Positions 1 through 11,190 of a stretch of DNA of 64,000 bases are shown here, in pieces. The notes under the pieces are model-generated. The model was given only the letters and a program-made list of their open reading frames with translations. It had not been told where the DNA came from and did not search any database. The stretch is taken from the NCBI GenBank assembly GCA_014843695.1, contig JABXNX010000028.1, forward strand, positions 186,001 to 250,000, written 5' to 3'. Position 1 is the stretch's first letter. Every line of letters begins with the position of its first letter. A program made the position numbers and the translations under genes. Origin of the DNA: Archivesica marissinica (Eukaryota > Mollusca > Bivalvia > Venerida > Vesicomyidae).

Positions 1-1042
1 TGTGCATGTTAAATGGACGAAATCGCACTAATAACGAATTCACATCTATTTCTGTTAAAGGTATGTCAGGTGTTGAGTAAGTACTGCTTTGTAAGTCATG
101 ACGATTTTTTCGAAACTGTTTCACTTTATTGTGAATAGGACTACTGACCTAATTTGTAAATCCCGTTAGCTAATAATACCAACACATACAAACTGGTATA
201 CCTGATTATTCTATGCTCACCTGGAATATTGATATTAGTACAGCTACGACTGTTTATCATAATAAGGATGGCGATTGTTGCAATTCGTATGATAAATTTG
301 ATGTTAGAAATGTTACACAGTCATTCTTAAGTGACGAAGGGGTTATTCTGGAAACGGCCCTAACAAACTACGAACCTACCAGCTTTTCAAACTAGATTTC
401 GATGTTGAACAGTATTGTAAAATTATTATGCCAATTAGCATAATATGTATGAATCGCTACTAAAGCAAGAGGGCAATGTAACATTTTACATTTATATATA
501 TATACATTTTCAAATAGATTATGATCAATTTTTTTACCTCAGCATTTACATTTGGATTTATATATCCAAAATCATTATAATATCATTTAATGGACAAAAC
601 AAATCTATTATCAATTATCAAGTTCCTAGTTATATAGTGTGCTATTGTTTTGCTTACAATTTTGCAAAGAAAGTGCACAGTGGACTGTCGTTGTAGTTTT
701 ATTTTATATACTAACTCAAGCAAAATGTAACATTGTTTCCATTCCATGTATATTAAATGTTATACTAAGCTTCTCTAGCCATTTAGTTTGACTACTTGGC
801 TTAACAGTACTGCGATGGAGGCTATAATACATTACTGTTGACCCTTTCTTATTTTTAATAATATGTTTCACATAGGGTGGTATAGTTTGTCTCATGGTAT
901 TACAATTTCGTTCGATCTCAATTTATACGTTTTTATTACTTGTTTTACTGAATTAGAACACCTCGAAAATGTAGATAATTTTTTTCATGTTGTACTTTTC
1001 ATAAAATTCATTTATTGTTAAAAAGTTACTAGCAGCTTTTAA
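1..1042. other. AT-rich DNA without a recognisable gene
   Basis: Only short, low-complexity open frames occur (for example 213-395 and 445-696). They have no recognisable domain, no splice context and strongly AT-driven composition. I see no RNA gene or transposon end here. Confidence 0.6.
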
Positions 1043-1305
1043 TATGTCAGTTATATAATGGACACCTATGTCAGTTATATAATGGACACCTATGTCAGTT
1101 ATATAATGGACACCTATGTCAGTTATATAATGGACACCTGTGTCAGTTATATAATGGACACCTATGTCAGTTATATAATGGACACCTATGTCAGTTATAT
1201 AATGGACACCTGTGTCAGTTATATAATGGACACCTATGTCAGTTATATAATGGACACCTATGTCAGTTATATAATGGACACCTATGTCAGTTATATAATG
1301 GACAC
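1043..1305. repeat. 24-bp minisatellite, about 11 copies
   Basis: A 24-bp unit containing TATGTCAGTTATATAATGG followed by ACACC is repeated about 11 times head to tail. The only visible variation is CACCTA versus CACCTG. Because the unit is 8 codons long it leaves open frames on both strands (plus 1058-1369 with a period of MDTYVSYI; minus 953-1354). These frames are by-products of the repeat, not supported genes. The unit is unrelated in sequence to the large satellite further along, although that also has a 24-bp form. Confidence 0.95.
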
Positions 1306-1379
1306 TGTTTTTGTACCGATTAGAATGTTTTCCACAATGGTATACTTTCTGCATTTCAAGATGTTTTAGTAGCTGTGCC

Positions 1380-1800
1380 TATCCAACTTCCATCGGTTGA
1401 GTAGTATTGGCCTGCTAGTTAATAAAACGGTATAAAATGTTTCGTCTCTGGTTGGGAAGTCAGCTACTTGTATGAGTCCTAGGTCAGGGTTGATGCAATG
1501 ATAATGTTCCTTTATAGCATATTGGTGGCTTTGTCCAATTTATGTCTGACAGATTAAAATATCCAGCTATCGAAATGAGTTTTTAAATTGTTGGCATACT
1601 TTTGAAATCGTATTAAACCAGTCTGTGTGGTAGTTTCCTCATTGTTCGTAGGTCTGTAAGCAGAACAAACATCTTTGTTGATGCAGTCGATTTTACGCAA
1701 GACGATATGACATTGCGTGTCGATTTTTACATGGTCACTGGTTATGCTGTCCTTCATAAGCAGCAAGCTACCTCCATAGCTGTCATGTTAAACGTTTAAT
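1380..1800 (-). pseudogene. LINE endonuclease fragment (decayed)
   Basis: Minus-strand translation across this stretch, with at least one frame change, resembles the C-terminal half of the apurinic-type endonuclease domain of non-LTR retrotransposons. The stretch at 1554-1766 reads SDHVKIDTQC, then VLRKIDC, then CSAYRPTNN. It is followed at about 1530-1560 by IAGYFNLSDINW, where the family normally has GDFN before a catalytic Asp region. Further down come LIQVADFPTRD-like residues at about 1440-1500. No reverse transcriptase follows in the expected direction, so this is a short truncated remnant. The CR1/jockey-like assignment is from memory of the family and is moderate. Confidence 0.5.
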
Positions 1801-2670
1801 CCCATTACCAATGACACATGCCATATATTACAAAGCTGTAACACGTGTGTATTGATTTGTACATTGGATGGTTAGAGATGATAAAATGCTTATCTTAGCA
1901 TATTCTCAAAACATCTAATTCATATAAATCTTAGTGAATATTTGCTTGGAGGTCTGTGCGTGTTTTCCGTTAATGCTAAATATATTAACTTTGACATATG
2001 TTGACCGTATATTTGCGACAAAATATAACGGACACATCTATATCCAACAGTATGACATTAATTATACTTCAGTTTTGAATATTCTTATTTCCATTAATTA
2101 ACAAAATGTTTCGAGATACACGTCATTTCTGTTAACACGAACATTATATTATAAGCACACACTATTATTCGACAGTTTTGACAGCTTGGAACAAACATTC
2201 AAATATTATGAAATAACGTTTCCCATTCACATTAACAGCTTTGTCAATTAATTAATAAAGTTTTCCAATGTTGAATAATTCCACATCACGGTATATCTAG
2301 AGTAAGAGTGGATAAACCCTTAAACCTAGCCTGGTAACAGGCGTCGATATATTTTGCCTGGTCAGTCAAATAAATATATTTTAACACCGAGACTATTAAT
2401 TTGGCCGTATTGAGTTTCTGAACATATCAACGTCATTTGGCTAGAAGATAAAAAGTGAAAAATCGACAGATTGGAACACAGGCTACCTTGAACCATTCAA
2501 TAGGAAATCATATTCAACAATATTTTCGTTTACGCAACACACATTTGTAAGTATATAGAATGCTTGGCAATTCATTCATTATGCAAACACTATTTATCCA
2601 TGTTTCACTAGTGTTGCATGTCAATTATACCATGATCAATGGTCTGATTATACTATCAATTAAAGCACTG
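1801..2670. other. AT-rich DNA, nothing recognised
   Basis: No open frame with domain-like composition, no repeat array and no RNA gene were seen between the LINE fragment and the GATA microsatellite. Confidence 0.5.
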
Positions 2671-3790
<1,120 letters not shown>

Positions 3791-3847
3791 TCAATGGTTA
3801 ATATTATGCAAATAACGATACAATACATAGTATGAAAATGCTAATGG

Positions 3848-4052
3848 TTTGGGCCACACGTTTTATATACAGGAGGATAGATACAGACATAGACCCATTC
3901 GAGAGACCCATTCAGAGTCTCATATCGTTCTTTTTTGTGCACGGTGTAAAGCACCGACACGAAACATCGGTTGAATGTCCCATCTGAAAGACTGTTTAGT
4001 AGGGTCAGACGGGGGGTCGAACCTGCGATCACTGGACTATAGATCCGGGGTA
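3848..4052 (-). mobile_element. tRNA-derived SINE, reverse strand
   Basis: Read on the minus strand from about 4052, it starts with a tRNA-like head. The head has GGATCTATAGTCCAGTG resembling an A box and GGTTCGACCCC as a B box. It runs into GTCTGACCCTA, a body with CAGATGGGACATTCAACC, and a tail with GTCGGTGCTTTACACCGTGC and AAAGAACG. The same order of blocks occurs in the plus-strand SINE at 24512-24890, so these are two copies of one family. The head is shorter than a real tRNA and lacks an anticodon arm, so this is not a functional tRNA gene. Confidence 0.75.
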
Positions 4053-4586
4053 TGATGATGCGCCGTGTTTTCCACTTTTATCCGGCGTCGTGTTTTAATC
4101 ATGTGACGGGATCTCAGCTATATTATATAGAAATACAATGCATTCAAAATAAACGTATGACAGTCTGGAATTTCCAAAATGGAGGCGAAATGTACTTTTT
4201 CACGGAAGTGAAATTGATTTTTGTCCTTCAAACCGTGCTTTATGTAAACAAACTAATTTTAAATGTGCTACAACCATTGCTATTCTACATAACTACACAC
4301 TCTCAAAATTGAGCGTATGTGAGGTCTGTAATAAAGTCAGTGATTCGAGTTTACCAGTTTCAGTTGGAAGCGAGTCTAAACGACCCAATGTCCAAAACGG
4401 CCCACATTTGTACATTATTATGTTACCGATTCGTCCCAACTATATTTATTTAAGTTTGTTCTATTTTTTCATGTATATTGTTTGATTGGTTTGTGGATCC
4501 TACAGATATATCTCGAGATCGGCTTACCGGGTTTGAGTCTTCTGAATCTGAATGGATACGACGTAGAATCCTTTCGGCATGTACAC
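4053..4586. other. No gene recognised
   Basis: A short open frame at 4052-4312 has no recognisable domain. The stretch lies between the SINE and the target duplication of the Gypsy element. Confidence 0.5.
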
Positions 4587-4590
4587 GTCT

Positions 4591-4814
4591 TATAAGTAGT
4601 CGCTACAGGACCAGGGAACTTACCTATCGGGTACCCTATAGCAGCTACTCTTAACCAGGATAATATAGGTCTGATTTGCAGTATTGTTTGAGCGTCTGCG
4701 GCGTTCTTGCTTGGTCGCACAGTTTCCCAGAATGCCTCACTTCCGGTCCAGACGGTGTCTCAATCTTCCACGTCAGACTGTGGTTCTTAATGACCCCAAT
4801 TGCCATTTACTACA
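4591..4814 (-). repeat. 3' LTR of the Gypsy element
   Basis: 224 bp, beginning TGTAGTAAATGG on the minus strand immediately after a polypurine tract and ending in CTTATA next to the GTCT target duplication. It aligns without gaps to the LTR at 10353-10576. Confidence 0.9.
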
Positions 4815-4828
4815 CTCCTCCCCACTTT
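4815..4828 (-). other. Polypurine tract of the Gypsy element
   Basis: Minus-strand AAAGTGGGGAGGAG abuts the TG start of the 3' LTR, the expected place for the plus-strand priming site of reverse transcription. Confidence 0.8.
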
Positions 4829-4930
4829 ATCGAGAAGAGTTGTACATCAGGGAGGACTTCCTCCACATCATTCTGGCAATGGGTCTGTTCTCCAGGCACA
4901 ATCGGTCTGATCGGCTTGTGACATCTCTCG

Positions 4931-5012
4931 ACGGGAATGACATTCGCTGGACCTACTTGGTGACTAACCCCACGGGAATGACATTCGCTGGACCTACTTG
5001 GTGACTGACCCT
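4931..5012. repeat. Two tandem copies of a 41-bp unit
   Basis: The unit begins ACGGGAATGACATTCGCTGG and recurs at 4972 with only a small difference at the end (AACCCC versus GACCCT). It lies in the 3' untranslated part of the Gypsy element. Confidence 0.85.
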
Positions 5013-5039
5013 CAAGTAGGTATCTTCCAAGTTGTCTAC

Positions 5040-5370
5040 TTTTCTTGGGCAGGCTTAGCCGATGTAAGCGGTTAACCAGTACTAAGTCCATCAATGAACA
5101 CCTCTATGGCTTAGTGCCTTACACCTAAGCTTACACCTACATTTCCTGGGCAAGCTTAGCCGACGTAAGCGGTTAACCAGTACTAGATCCATTACTGAAT
5201 CCATCTCTGGCTTAGTGCCTTACATCTAAGCCATAATTCCATGCATTTCTACTTTTCCTGGGCAAGCTTAGCCGACTTAAGCGGTTCACCAGTACTAAGT
5301 CCATCACCGGACCTGAATCCAGATCTGGCTTAGTGCCTTACACCTAAGCCATAATTCCATGCAATCCGGT
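5040..5370. repeat. About 110-bp tandem repeat, three copies
   Basis: Three copies begin near 5048, 5145 and 5259 with GGCAAGCTTAGCCGA-like sequence. Each continues through GCGGTTAACCAGTACTA and ends in TGGCTTAGTGCCTTACA followed by CTAAGC. Copies differ by substitutions and small indels. They sit between the polyprotein tail and the polypurine tract of the Gypsy element. Confidence 0.85.
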
Positions 5371-5383
5371 CCTTATGGTCGGC

Positions 5384-6116
5384 TTACTTGGGAGGTTGAT
5401 GGTGCAAGTAAAGACGACGTGCGTTGTCCCCCACTGTCTTCATCACATCATCCCCATTGCCTCCCCTGATCCTGGCCACCTGGGTCGCTTCGCAAGTCTG
5501 TGTCTCTTTCTGGTTCAAACTTACACCTGCAAAGTTCAGCCTTTTAGCTTGAACTGGCTTGCCACCGTCGTATAACTGATTTTCTGCAGTTCCCTTCGAA
5601 TCCCCGTAGACCGACCAGTTCCCTCCTCGGCTACTCTTAGTACTGATCCCAACGCCGAGATGCGCATTGTCGACCGTGGATCCCTGTACTCTTTGCGGAG
5701 CCAACGGGTCTGCAATGTCTACGATGTCCATGGACGATTCTAAATCTCCGTAGACCGACCAGTTCCCTCCTCGCCTACCCTTAGTACTGATCTGGGCAAT
5801 GTCGACAGCGGATCCCTGTACTCTTTGCGAGGCCCAAGGGACTGCAATGTCTACGCTATCCATGGACGATCGTTTATCTCCATAGACTAAGTTCCCTCCT
5901 CGATTGCCCTTAGTACTGATCCCGACGCCGACATGTGCAATGACGACCGCGGATCCCTGTATTCTGCGAGGCCAACGGGACTGCAATATCTACGATCTCA
6001 ATAAACGATCCCCATTTCTCAGTATTCACATCAGCCACAAGGCAGAGCCTCAGGCAGCCTCTGAGCACACGCTTCCTCTCTTTTAGGTATTCTAGACAAG
6101 GAATCTGCATTTCCAT
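5384..6116 (-). pseudogene. Gypsy polyprotein C-terminal tail with internal repeats
   Basis: An open minus-strand frame at 5384-5986, continued out of frame to 6116, is built from three to four degenerate repeats of about 50 residues. Each holds blocks such as RVQGSAVDIA, GVGISTKGRRGGNWSVYGD and SSMDIVDIA. At DNA level the unit is about 150 bp (copies around 5595, 5740, 5870 and a partial one near 5990). No integrase or chromodomain motif is seen. From its place between the nested transposon and the 3' region, this is most likely the extreme C-terminus of the pol polyprotein or a small accessory frame. At least one frameshift separates 5986 from 6116. Function is unknown. Confidence 0.6.
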
Positions 6117-6442
6117 GCTTATTCAGGGCATTCATTTGACCCGAGCTCCCGGGTTTTGACGCACGAAAATTGATAAAGACGCATGTTTGACTCTTGGTGA
6201 AAATGCCCTGTGAGTCAACTTGACCCGGGGCGTTGATCGGTCATGCGTCATCAAATATTTTCTCAGCGGAGTAATTATCAAAATATGTCTGTCTACGAGG
6301 TCGAAGACCGTAATCGTTCATATATAAAACGCAGTTATTGTCATCAAAAGTCTGCTGCATTTCGTTATGAACACGATCGTGATTTACGAGGGACTCACAA
6401 TCGGACAAATGGCGTCTAGGCAAACTTTACGTAAAATCTTTA

Positions 6443-6562
6443 TCTCAACCAGCCGATCAGAATATAGTATCAACCACGCATAAAGCGCCTTCATCACTTG
6501 CGCCGCCCAGGGTTAGGTTCAAAACGCGTGGTTGATGTCATTATTCAGTTGGGTGGTTGAGA
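6443..6562. repeat. Nested inverted repeat
   Basis: Outer arms are TCTCAACCA (6443-6451) and TGGTTGAGA (6554-6562). Inner arms are ATCAACCACGC (6469-6479) and GCGTGGTTGAT (6526-6536). The two arm pairs share the core CAACCA, so this looks like a small hairpin-type repeat inside the hAT-like element. Confidence 0.7.
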
Positions 6563-7152
6563 AAAAAGGCTTACCCAAACTTTAGTATCAAAGGGAAATA
6601 AATCTTTAATAACGTTTCTCTAATACCTGTACGGCTCGGTATTTTTCCGGTAAAAATTAGTTTTTATCAAAAGACAATTATTATTGATTGTCACAATAAA
6701 CACCTTTAGCAAGTTTTGCAAACAACCAATTACCGTTTGTGTTGTTTGCCATCATATGTGCTGCTAATCATGAGAACTGAGAAGTTTAAGTAGGTGTTGA
6801 CATTATGTGTATTGTCAATGTACAATCGGCATAGATAAAACGGTGTTTTTGTAACACGTGTATTGTCAATAATAAGTTGTCTGCTATTTGAGAAGCTTAT
6901 AGTGGGCCACTGATATAGAAATTATACGCCGGAATTGTTTGATGATGTCGGTGAGTAAAAGTACTTTTGCTATTGTTTGTTACATATTTCTATGGGGTAT
7001 TCATTGTGTGCACCACCCATTAATCATTTCATTGTTTCTACATTATCCCTTCATTTTCTGGAGAATATTCCTAAATCATTCTTAGTTATAATTTCAATCA
7101 GATCGGAGATAAAAAATTAAAGAGTATCAGTTTTAGAAATTAAATCTTAAAT

Positions 7153-7494
7153 ATGGTTCAGAAAAGCCTTAGTCACTTCGGAATTGGCACACCCAGCAAA
7201 CGTAAGCTGAGTGATAGTGTTAGTGAACCTGGGACACCTAAACGCCATAAAGTAGACTGTGATACTCCTAAGTCTAAAGTGAAAAGAAAATTCAGGTCTG
7301 AGTGGCTTAATGAATTTGAGTGGCTGGAAATGAAACAAACTGATGATCAGATTCTGTTGTATTGTACTTGGTGTAGAGATGCTAAAAAGAAAAATATCTT
7401 CGCTAACAGTGGTAGCACGAACCTACAACAATTACATGTACGTAAAGTACCAACATGCATATATTTGACTCTTGAAAATTCCTGTTTGACTTGA
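7153..7494 (+). pseudogene. First coding exon of a hAT/ZNF862-type transposase (truncated)
   Basis: A 113-codon frame starts with a basic, Ser/Pro-rich leader containing TPKRHKVDC. From about residue 42 it shows KRKFRSEWLNEFEWLEM, then YCTWCRDAKKKNIF, then STNLQQLHV. This is the pattern of the TTF/BED-like zinc finger at the N-terminus of hAT-type transposases and their domesticated relatives (ZNF862, C17orf113-like proteins). The CxxC pair is present, but the partner His/Cys would lie downstream. A plausible splice donor, GTAAAG, follows the TAC codon near 7440, and a strong donor-like GTGAGT lies upstream at about 6950. The rest of the transposase (RNase H-like core, dimerisation domain) is absent. 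Function as a gene is unlikely. Confidence 0.6.
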
Positions 7495-7556
7495 GATTTT
7501 GACCTCAAGGGTCATTGACTCTTGAGTTTCAAAGTCTAGTGAACGCCCTGCTTATT

Positions 7557-7853
7557 GCCTGGCTGGTGCCGTAGCACCATATTATATTGAGATAGCTCCT
7601 CGAGCCATCTCGCCAACTGTCCTTGTGGTTCCCTGAACTGCATCAACCAGGTTAGACTCGAGTGGTCAGTCCTAACCATAAAAGGTCTCCCTAACAGATA
7701 GTGTCGATATTGGCGGGTGAACCGCACGACTGCTAAAAGTTCTTTTCTAGTAACACAGTACTTTCGCTGCTCGCGAGTTAACACGTATGGTTTGAGCTCA
7801 GGTTCCACCAGTCTGACTGATGGGTCCTCCCCCAGATCACTCTGTCTGTGCAT
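7557..7853 (-). pseudogene. Gypsy RNase H fragment
   Basis: The minus-strand frame contains VLTREQRKYCVTRKELLAVV and then FMVRTDHSSLTWL. These are the signature blocks of Ty3/Gypsy RNase H, with the catalytic Glu of the RKELLA block and the Asp of the RTDHSSL block. It ends in LARWLEELSQYNMVLRHQPG. The reverse transcriptase palm that should precede it is gone: only a few bases separate this frame from the end of the protease frame. The hAT-like insertion follows directly and no integrase is found beyond it. Confidence 0.85.
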
Positions 7854-7856
7854 GTC

Positions 7857-8603
7857 CTACTCAGATTCACATGTTACCTGTGCATCTGCATACACAGTAC
7901 TGTCCGTCTCTAGGAACTCTCCCACTGGATAGGCTCTGCCGATCTGCATACCTTTTTTTAACAAGCGGTGTTTATCACTTGGGTTGACAACACACACTAT
8001 CGGAACCGCCCCTGCACCACAAATTACTCTCGGTACAAGGACGTTCAGACTATCTACGGGTTCCACGTAGTACTCGGGCATCTCGCAATTAAGAATACAT
8101 TTCACCCTCATCACAGATTTAGGTGGGATGGTCTGGCATTTGGCCACTGTAACCCGAGCAACCACAGGCGTTTCTGCACTGTTACCTCCATACAGGTTTA
8201 TCTCCTGCCCATCAAACACCAATATGCCTCTACCCATGTCTAACACGGCAGACCCTCGACATAATATGTCAAAACCAAGGAGCATATCTTGTTCAATTGG
8301 AGCCACATAAATTTGCTCGATGTACCACTGTGCGCCAATCTTTAACCGTACAGGTTCTACCACCAAGCCATTCATACTCATCTGTCTACCAGCAGTCATG
8401 AGCTTTACCTCACGTAACTTTGGAGGTGGTTTCTGTAGTGAGTTATATAGCCTATCTGAAATGATCGACATCTGGGCTGCGGAGTCTTCTATAGCTGTTG
8501 CTTCCATATCAGCTACTTGGACTTTCATGCTGAACTCTACCCGTTCCTGTTTAATGGCGACGTGACGCATACCTGTCACCAGATTTCTCCACAGCCAAAA
8601 CAT
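7857..8603 (-). pseudogene. Gypsy aspartic protease region
   Basis: A 248-codon minus-strand frame carries a retropepsin-like domain. The active-site block IEDSAAQMSII (a DSA variant of D-S/T-G) is near residue 38-48, a flap-like stretch follows, and MLLGFDIL lies near residue 108. Its N-terminal residues overlap the gag zinc knuckle in another frame, indicating a one-base indel around 8580-8595. In an intact element this enzyme would cut the gag-pol polyprotein. Here it is an orphan between broken gag and a deleted reverse transcriptase. Confidence 0.85.
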
Positions 8604-10043
8604 TCAGCTTCCGCCCTACTACTAGCTGGCTTGGTAGTTCCACTACCCCTCTGCTGCTTTACCTCTGCAACAATTCTGTCCAGCCCTATCCGTAGCTGTT
8701 CCTCCAACTGTGTTTACAACGTTTTCATTATTGCTCCAATAGAGGTCAGGGGTGCCTTCACCCCCTTCCCCCCTTTATTGGGCAACGTTGCCCGGTCTTG
8801 TACCGTATAAACAGCGGGATGGTCATCCTCATGGTCCATCTTACGCTGTGCACGTTTGGCCTTACCAAACATTGCTTGGTGTACGTGCTGGTAGCGACGT
8901 ACATCATTCATGGCTTCCTCCATGGTGCTAGGGTTTTGTATACACACATGATGTCCTGCTTCACGATCCACAAGCCCCTGGCAGAAGCGAGTTATTGCTT
9001 GCTTCGTGGAATAGTATTCGGGCAGATCGCGAAACGCCTTGGTGGCTAATGTAAGGACTCTGTCTGCCAAATCCTCTAAGGCCTCTGTATGTGACTGGGC
9101 TGCCTGTTGAAACCGGACCTGTGCTGTGGCCGGAAGCTCTCTCGCACCAAACCAACTCTAGCTTTTGCATGAGTCTGCGATAGGACAGATCTTCTCTACG
9201 CTCAGTTAATATTGCGTAGAAATCTGCAGCTTTTCCTGTAAGGCTCCATCACACATAATTCAAGCACTCGTCCGTTGTCCAATCACATGCATGTGCAAAA
9301 CGGACAAACTTCTGCTTGAACGCAGTCCAATTACCCTTGCCATCATATGTTAGATTTTTGGGCAACATGTTATTGACATCTCTAGCCCGTGTTCGCCGAT
9401 TAAGCAGGTCCTGACCTGCTACCTTGCGACCTTTGTCAGTACGACTTGGTCGTATACTGAATTCGTCATCAGTACTACTGTCGCTATCTTCGGGTGCATA
9501 ATACCTCTTTGCGACTGGGTCCCGTACACAGGACCTTACCCGTTTTCCACTGAACAAATCAGTCGCATGACGTGTATTGTGTTCCCCACTTATCGGGTCA
9601 TACACATTAGGGGCATATTCCGGCTTTCGTGATGCTCCCGGCGAAAACGGATTCCCACCTGGGGGTGTGCCATATGCATCATATTGATGGAGCCTACTTT
9701 CCCGTTTATAACTTTTATTAAGGGGGTAGCGCTCCTTCTCAGCAGTAGGTGGGTTAGGCAGGGTAGAGTCTTTCACTGGTAGGCTCTCTAGTGATGCATT
9801 TCCTGCCCCCCTCTGTTGGACCAGACCAGTCGCCGTGTTCAATGTCTTAAGAACATTGGTCCAATCAGACTGTCTAGCCTCCTTGGTGTACTTTAATGTA
9901 TCACCGAGCGGTTGAGCGTACTGATCATCATGATCAGACTCTGAATAATGAGATTCTCCGGATGGTAGCCGAACATTGGGTCTAAAATCTATCATCCGAA
10001 GAGCCTCACTACTCAGCTTACTCCTTGTAATGGAGGATAGCAC
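8555..10043 (-). pseudogene. Gypsy gag (frameshifted)
   Basis: A minus-strand frame from 10043 to 9249 encodes a charged, low-complexity N-terminal half ending in NLTYDGKGNWTAFKQKFVRF, typical of Ty3/Gypsy capsid. Capsid sequence continues at 9170-8714 in other frames (blocks RDLPEYYSTKQAITRF and STMEEAMNDVRRYQ). A nucleocapsid zinc-knuckle start, CFGCGE, lies at about 8602-8585 with a frameshift immediately after it. At least two breaks separate these parts. Gag would form the particle that packages element RNA; this copy cannot make it in one piece. Confidence 0.8.
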
Positions 10044-10334
10044 CTCCGGAGTGATGTTGCCACTATTCTCCCTAATGAGAACGATCGTATGGGCAAGCCT
10101 CGCTTTAATCCCAGGGATCGTGACCAGTTGCTCAATTGTTGCATACTTAATGGGGATTTGGTTCCCTTATGTTATGCTAACAAGTATATAGACAGACAAC
10201 ACAAATGCACACTTACTTGTGAGTTTTTCCAAATTCCTGAAAAACAAAAGCAAACGGAGAAACTACACAGGACACAGAAGTCACACAGCAGGTGCTCGCA
10301 GTGTTTTTTTCTTCACGGCGTGCAGTTCTTTATC

Positions 10335-10352
10335 CAACAACTTCTGACACCA
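10335..10352 (-). other. Primer-binding site of the Gypsy element
   Basis: Directly inside the 5' LTR the minus strand reads TGGTGTCAGAAG. It starts with TGG, complementary to the CCA end of a tRNA, as expected for minus-strand priming. The priming tRNA was not identified. Confidence 0.75.
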
Positions 10353-10576
10353 TTAAAGTAGTCGCTACAGCACCAGGGAACTTACCTATCGGGTAACCTA
10401 TAGCAGCTACTCTTAACCAGGATAATATAGGTCTGATTTGCAGTATTGTTTGAGCGTCTGCGGCATTCTTGCTTGGTCGCACCGTTTCCCAGAATGCCTC
10501 ACTTCTGGTCCAGACGGTGTTTCAATCTTCCGCGTCAGACTGTGGCTCTTAATGAACCCAATTGCCATTTACTACA
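10353..10576 (-). repeat. 5' LTR of the Gypsy element
   Basis: 224 bp, starting TGTAGTAAATGG on the minus strand and flanked outside by GTCT. The inner end (CTTTAA) differs from the 3' LTR end (CTTATA) at two positions. Confidence 0.9.
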
Positions 10577-10580
10577 GTCT

Positions 10581-11190
10581 GGACAGAGTTGGCTGTACAT
10601 TTTTCACACACGGTGACATTTGGCGACTATCTATCTTCCTCTAATGTCAAACCCCTCGCGGGGATGTAGACATGTTTACCTCACATGATGCGACTACGTG
10701 GGACCGCAACTGAATACAATGTATATACTTCGAGATCACCTTGTTTTCTATTCCTACAACTTCATGTAATTATCACAGTACATTGTATATCTAATTATCT
10801 TCAAATCAAAGAGAGTTGGAGAGAGTTATGGGTATTGGAATATGGCGGATATATGAACATTCTCTCCAGGAAAATTGGACTAAATTAGTTACAAAACGGT
10901 CTAAAGTGATTTTTTTAAAAGTGATTTGTTGGATTTTGGACTAAATATGCCATATCAAGGTAAATTTGCTGTTTTGAGTAACGGTTCAGCTCAAAATTCT
11001 AAAAAATGTCCTAGGCGTAACTCCAGTGCCACGTCACCACTTGAATCACACAACCCATTTGGCTATGAACCTTCGTTTCTGACAGCAGACACCATCAAAA
11101 GAGAACTTTGTTAATCTGGAAATGAGCGAGAAAATGAATAGATATGATTGTACAATTTGGGCCGATGAACTATAAACTTGGTTGTATCAC
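10581..11190. other. No gene recognised
   Basis: Short frames at 10685-10888 and 10926-11114 lack domain character. The only local structure noticed is a small palindrome, CCCCTCGCGGGG, near 10650. Confidence 0.5.

Larger units (their letters stand above)
6124..7550 (+). mobile_element. hAT-like DNA transposon inserted in the Gypsy element
   Basis: The left end reads CAGGGCATTCATTTGAC. The right end read backwards is CAGGGCGTTCACTAGAC, giving a terminal inverted repeat of about 16 bp with few mismatches. CTTATT directly borders both ends (6118-6123 and 7551-7556). If the last TG of the right end is counted with the flank, the duplication becomes TGCTTATT (8 bp), the hAT length. Subterminal copies of TTTGACTCTTG occur at both ends (about 6187 and 7461). 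The element interrupts the Gypsy pol region. It contains only the start of a transposase-like gene, so it is an internally deleted, non-autonomous copy. Confidence 0.75.
4591..10576 (-). mobile_element. Degenerate Ty3/Gypsy LTR retrotransposon with nested insertion
   Basis: Two directly repeated 224-bp LTRs (4591-4814 and 10353-10576) bound a minus-strand element of 5,986 bp. The sequence GTCT flanks both outer ends (4587-4590 and 10577-10580), a 4-bp target duplication usual for this group. Reading on the minus strand the order is: LTR, primer-binding site, gag, aspartic protease, a piece of RNase H, a nested DNA transposon, a repeat-rich polyprotein tail, a repeat-rich 3' region, polypurine tract, LTR. 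The reverse transcriptase core and the integrase are missing. By eye the LTRs differ at about 9-11 of 224 positions, so the insertion is not recent. The element cannot be autonomous. Confidence 0.9.
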
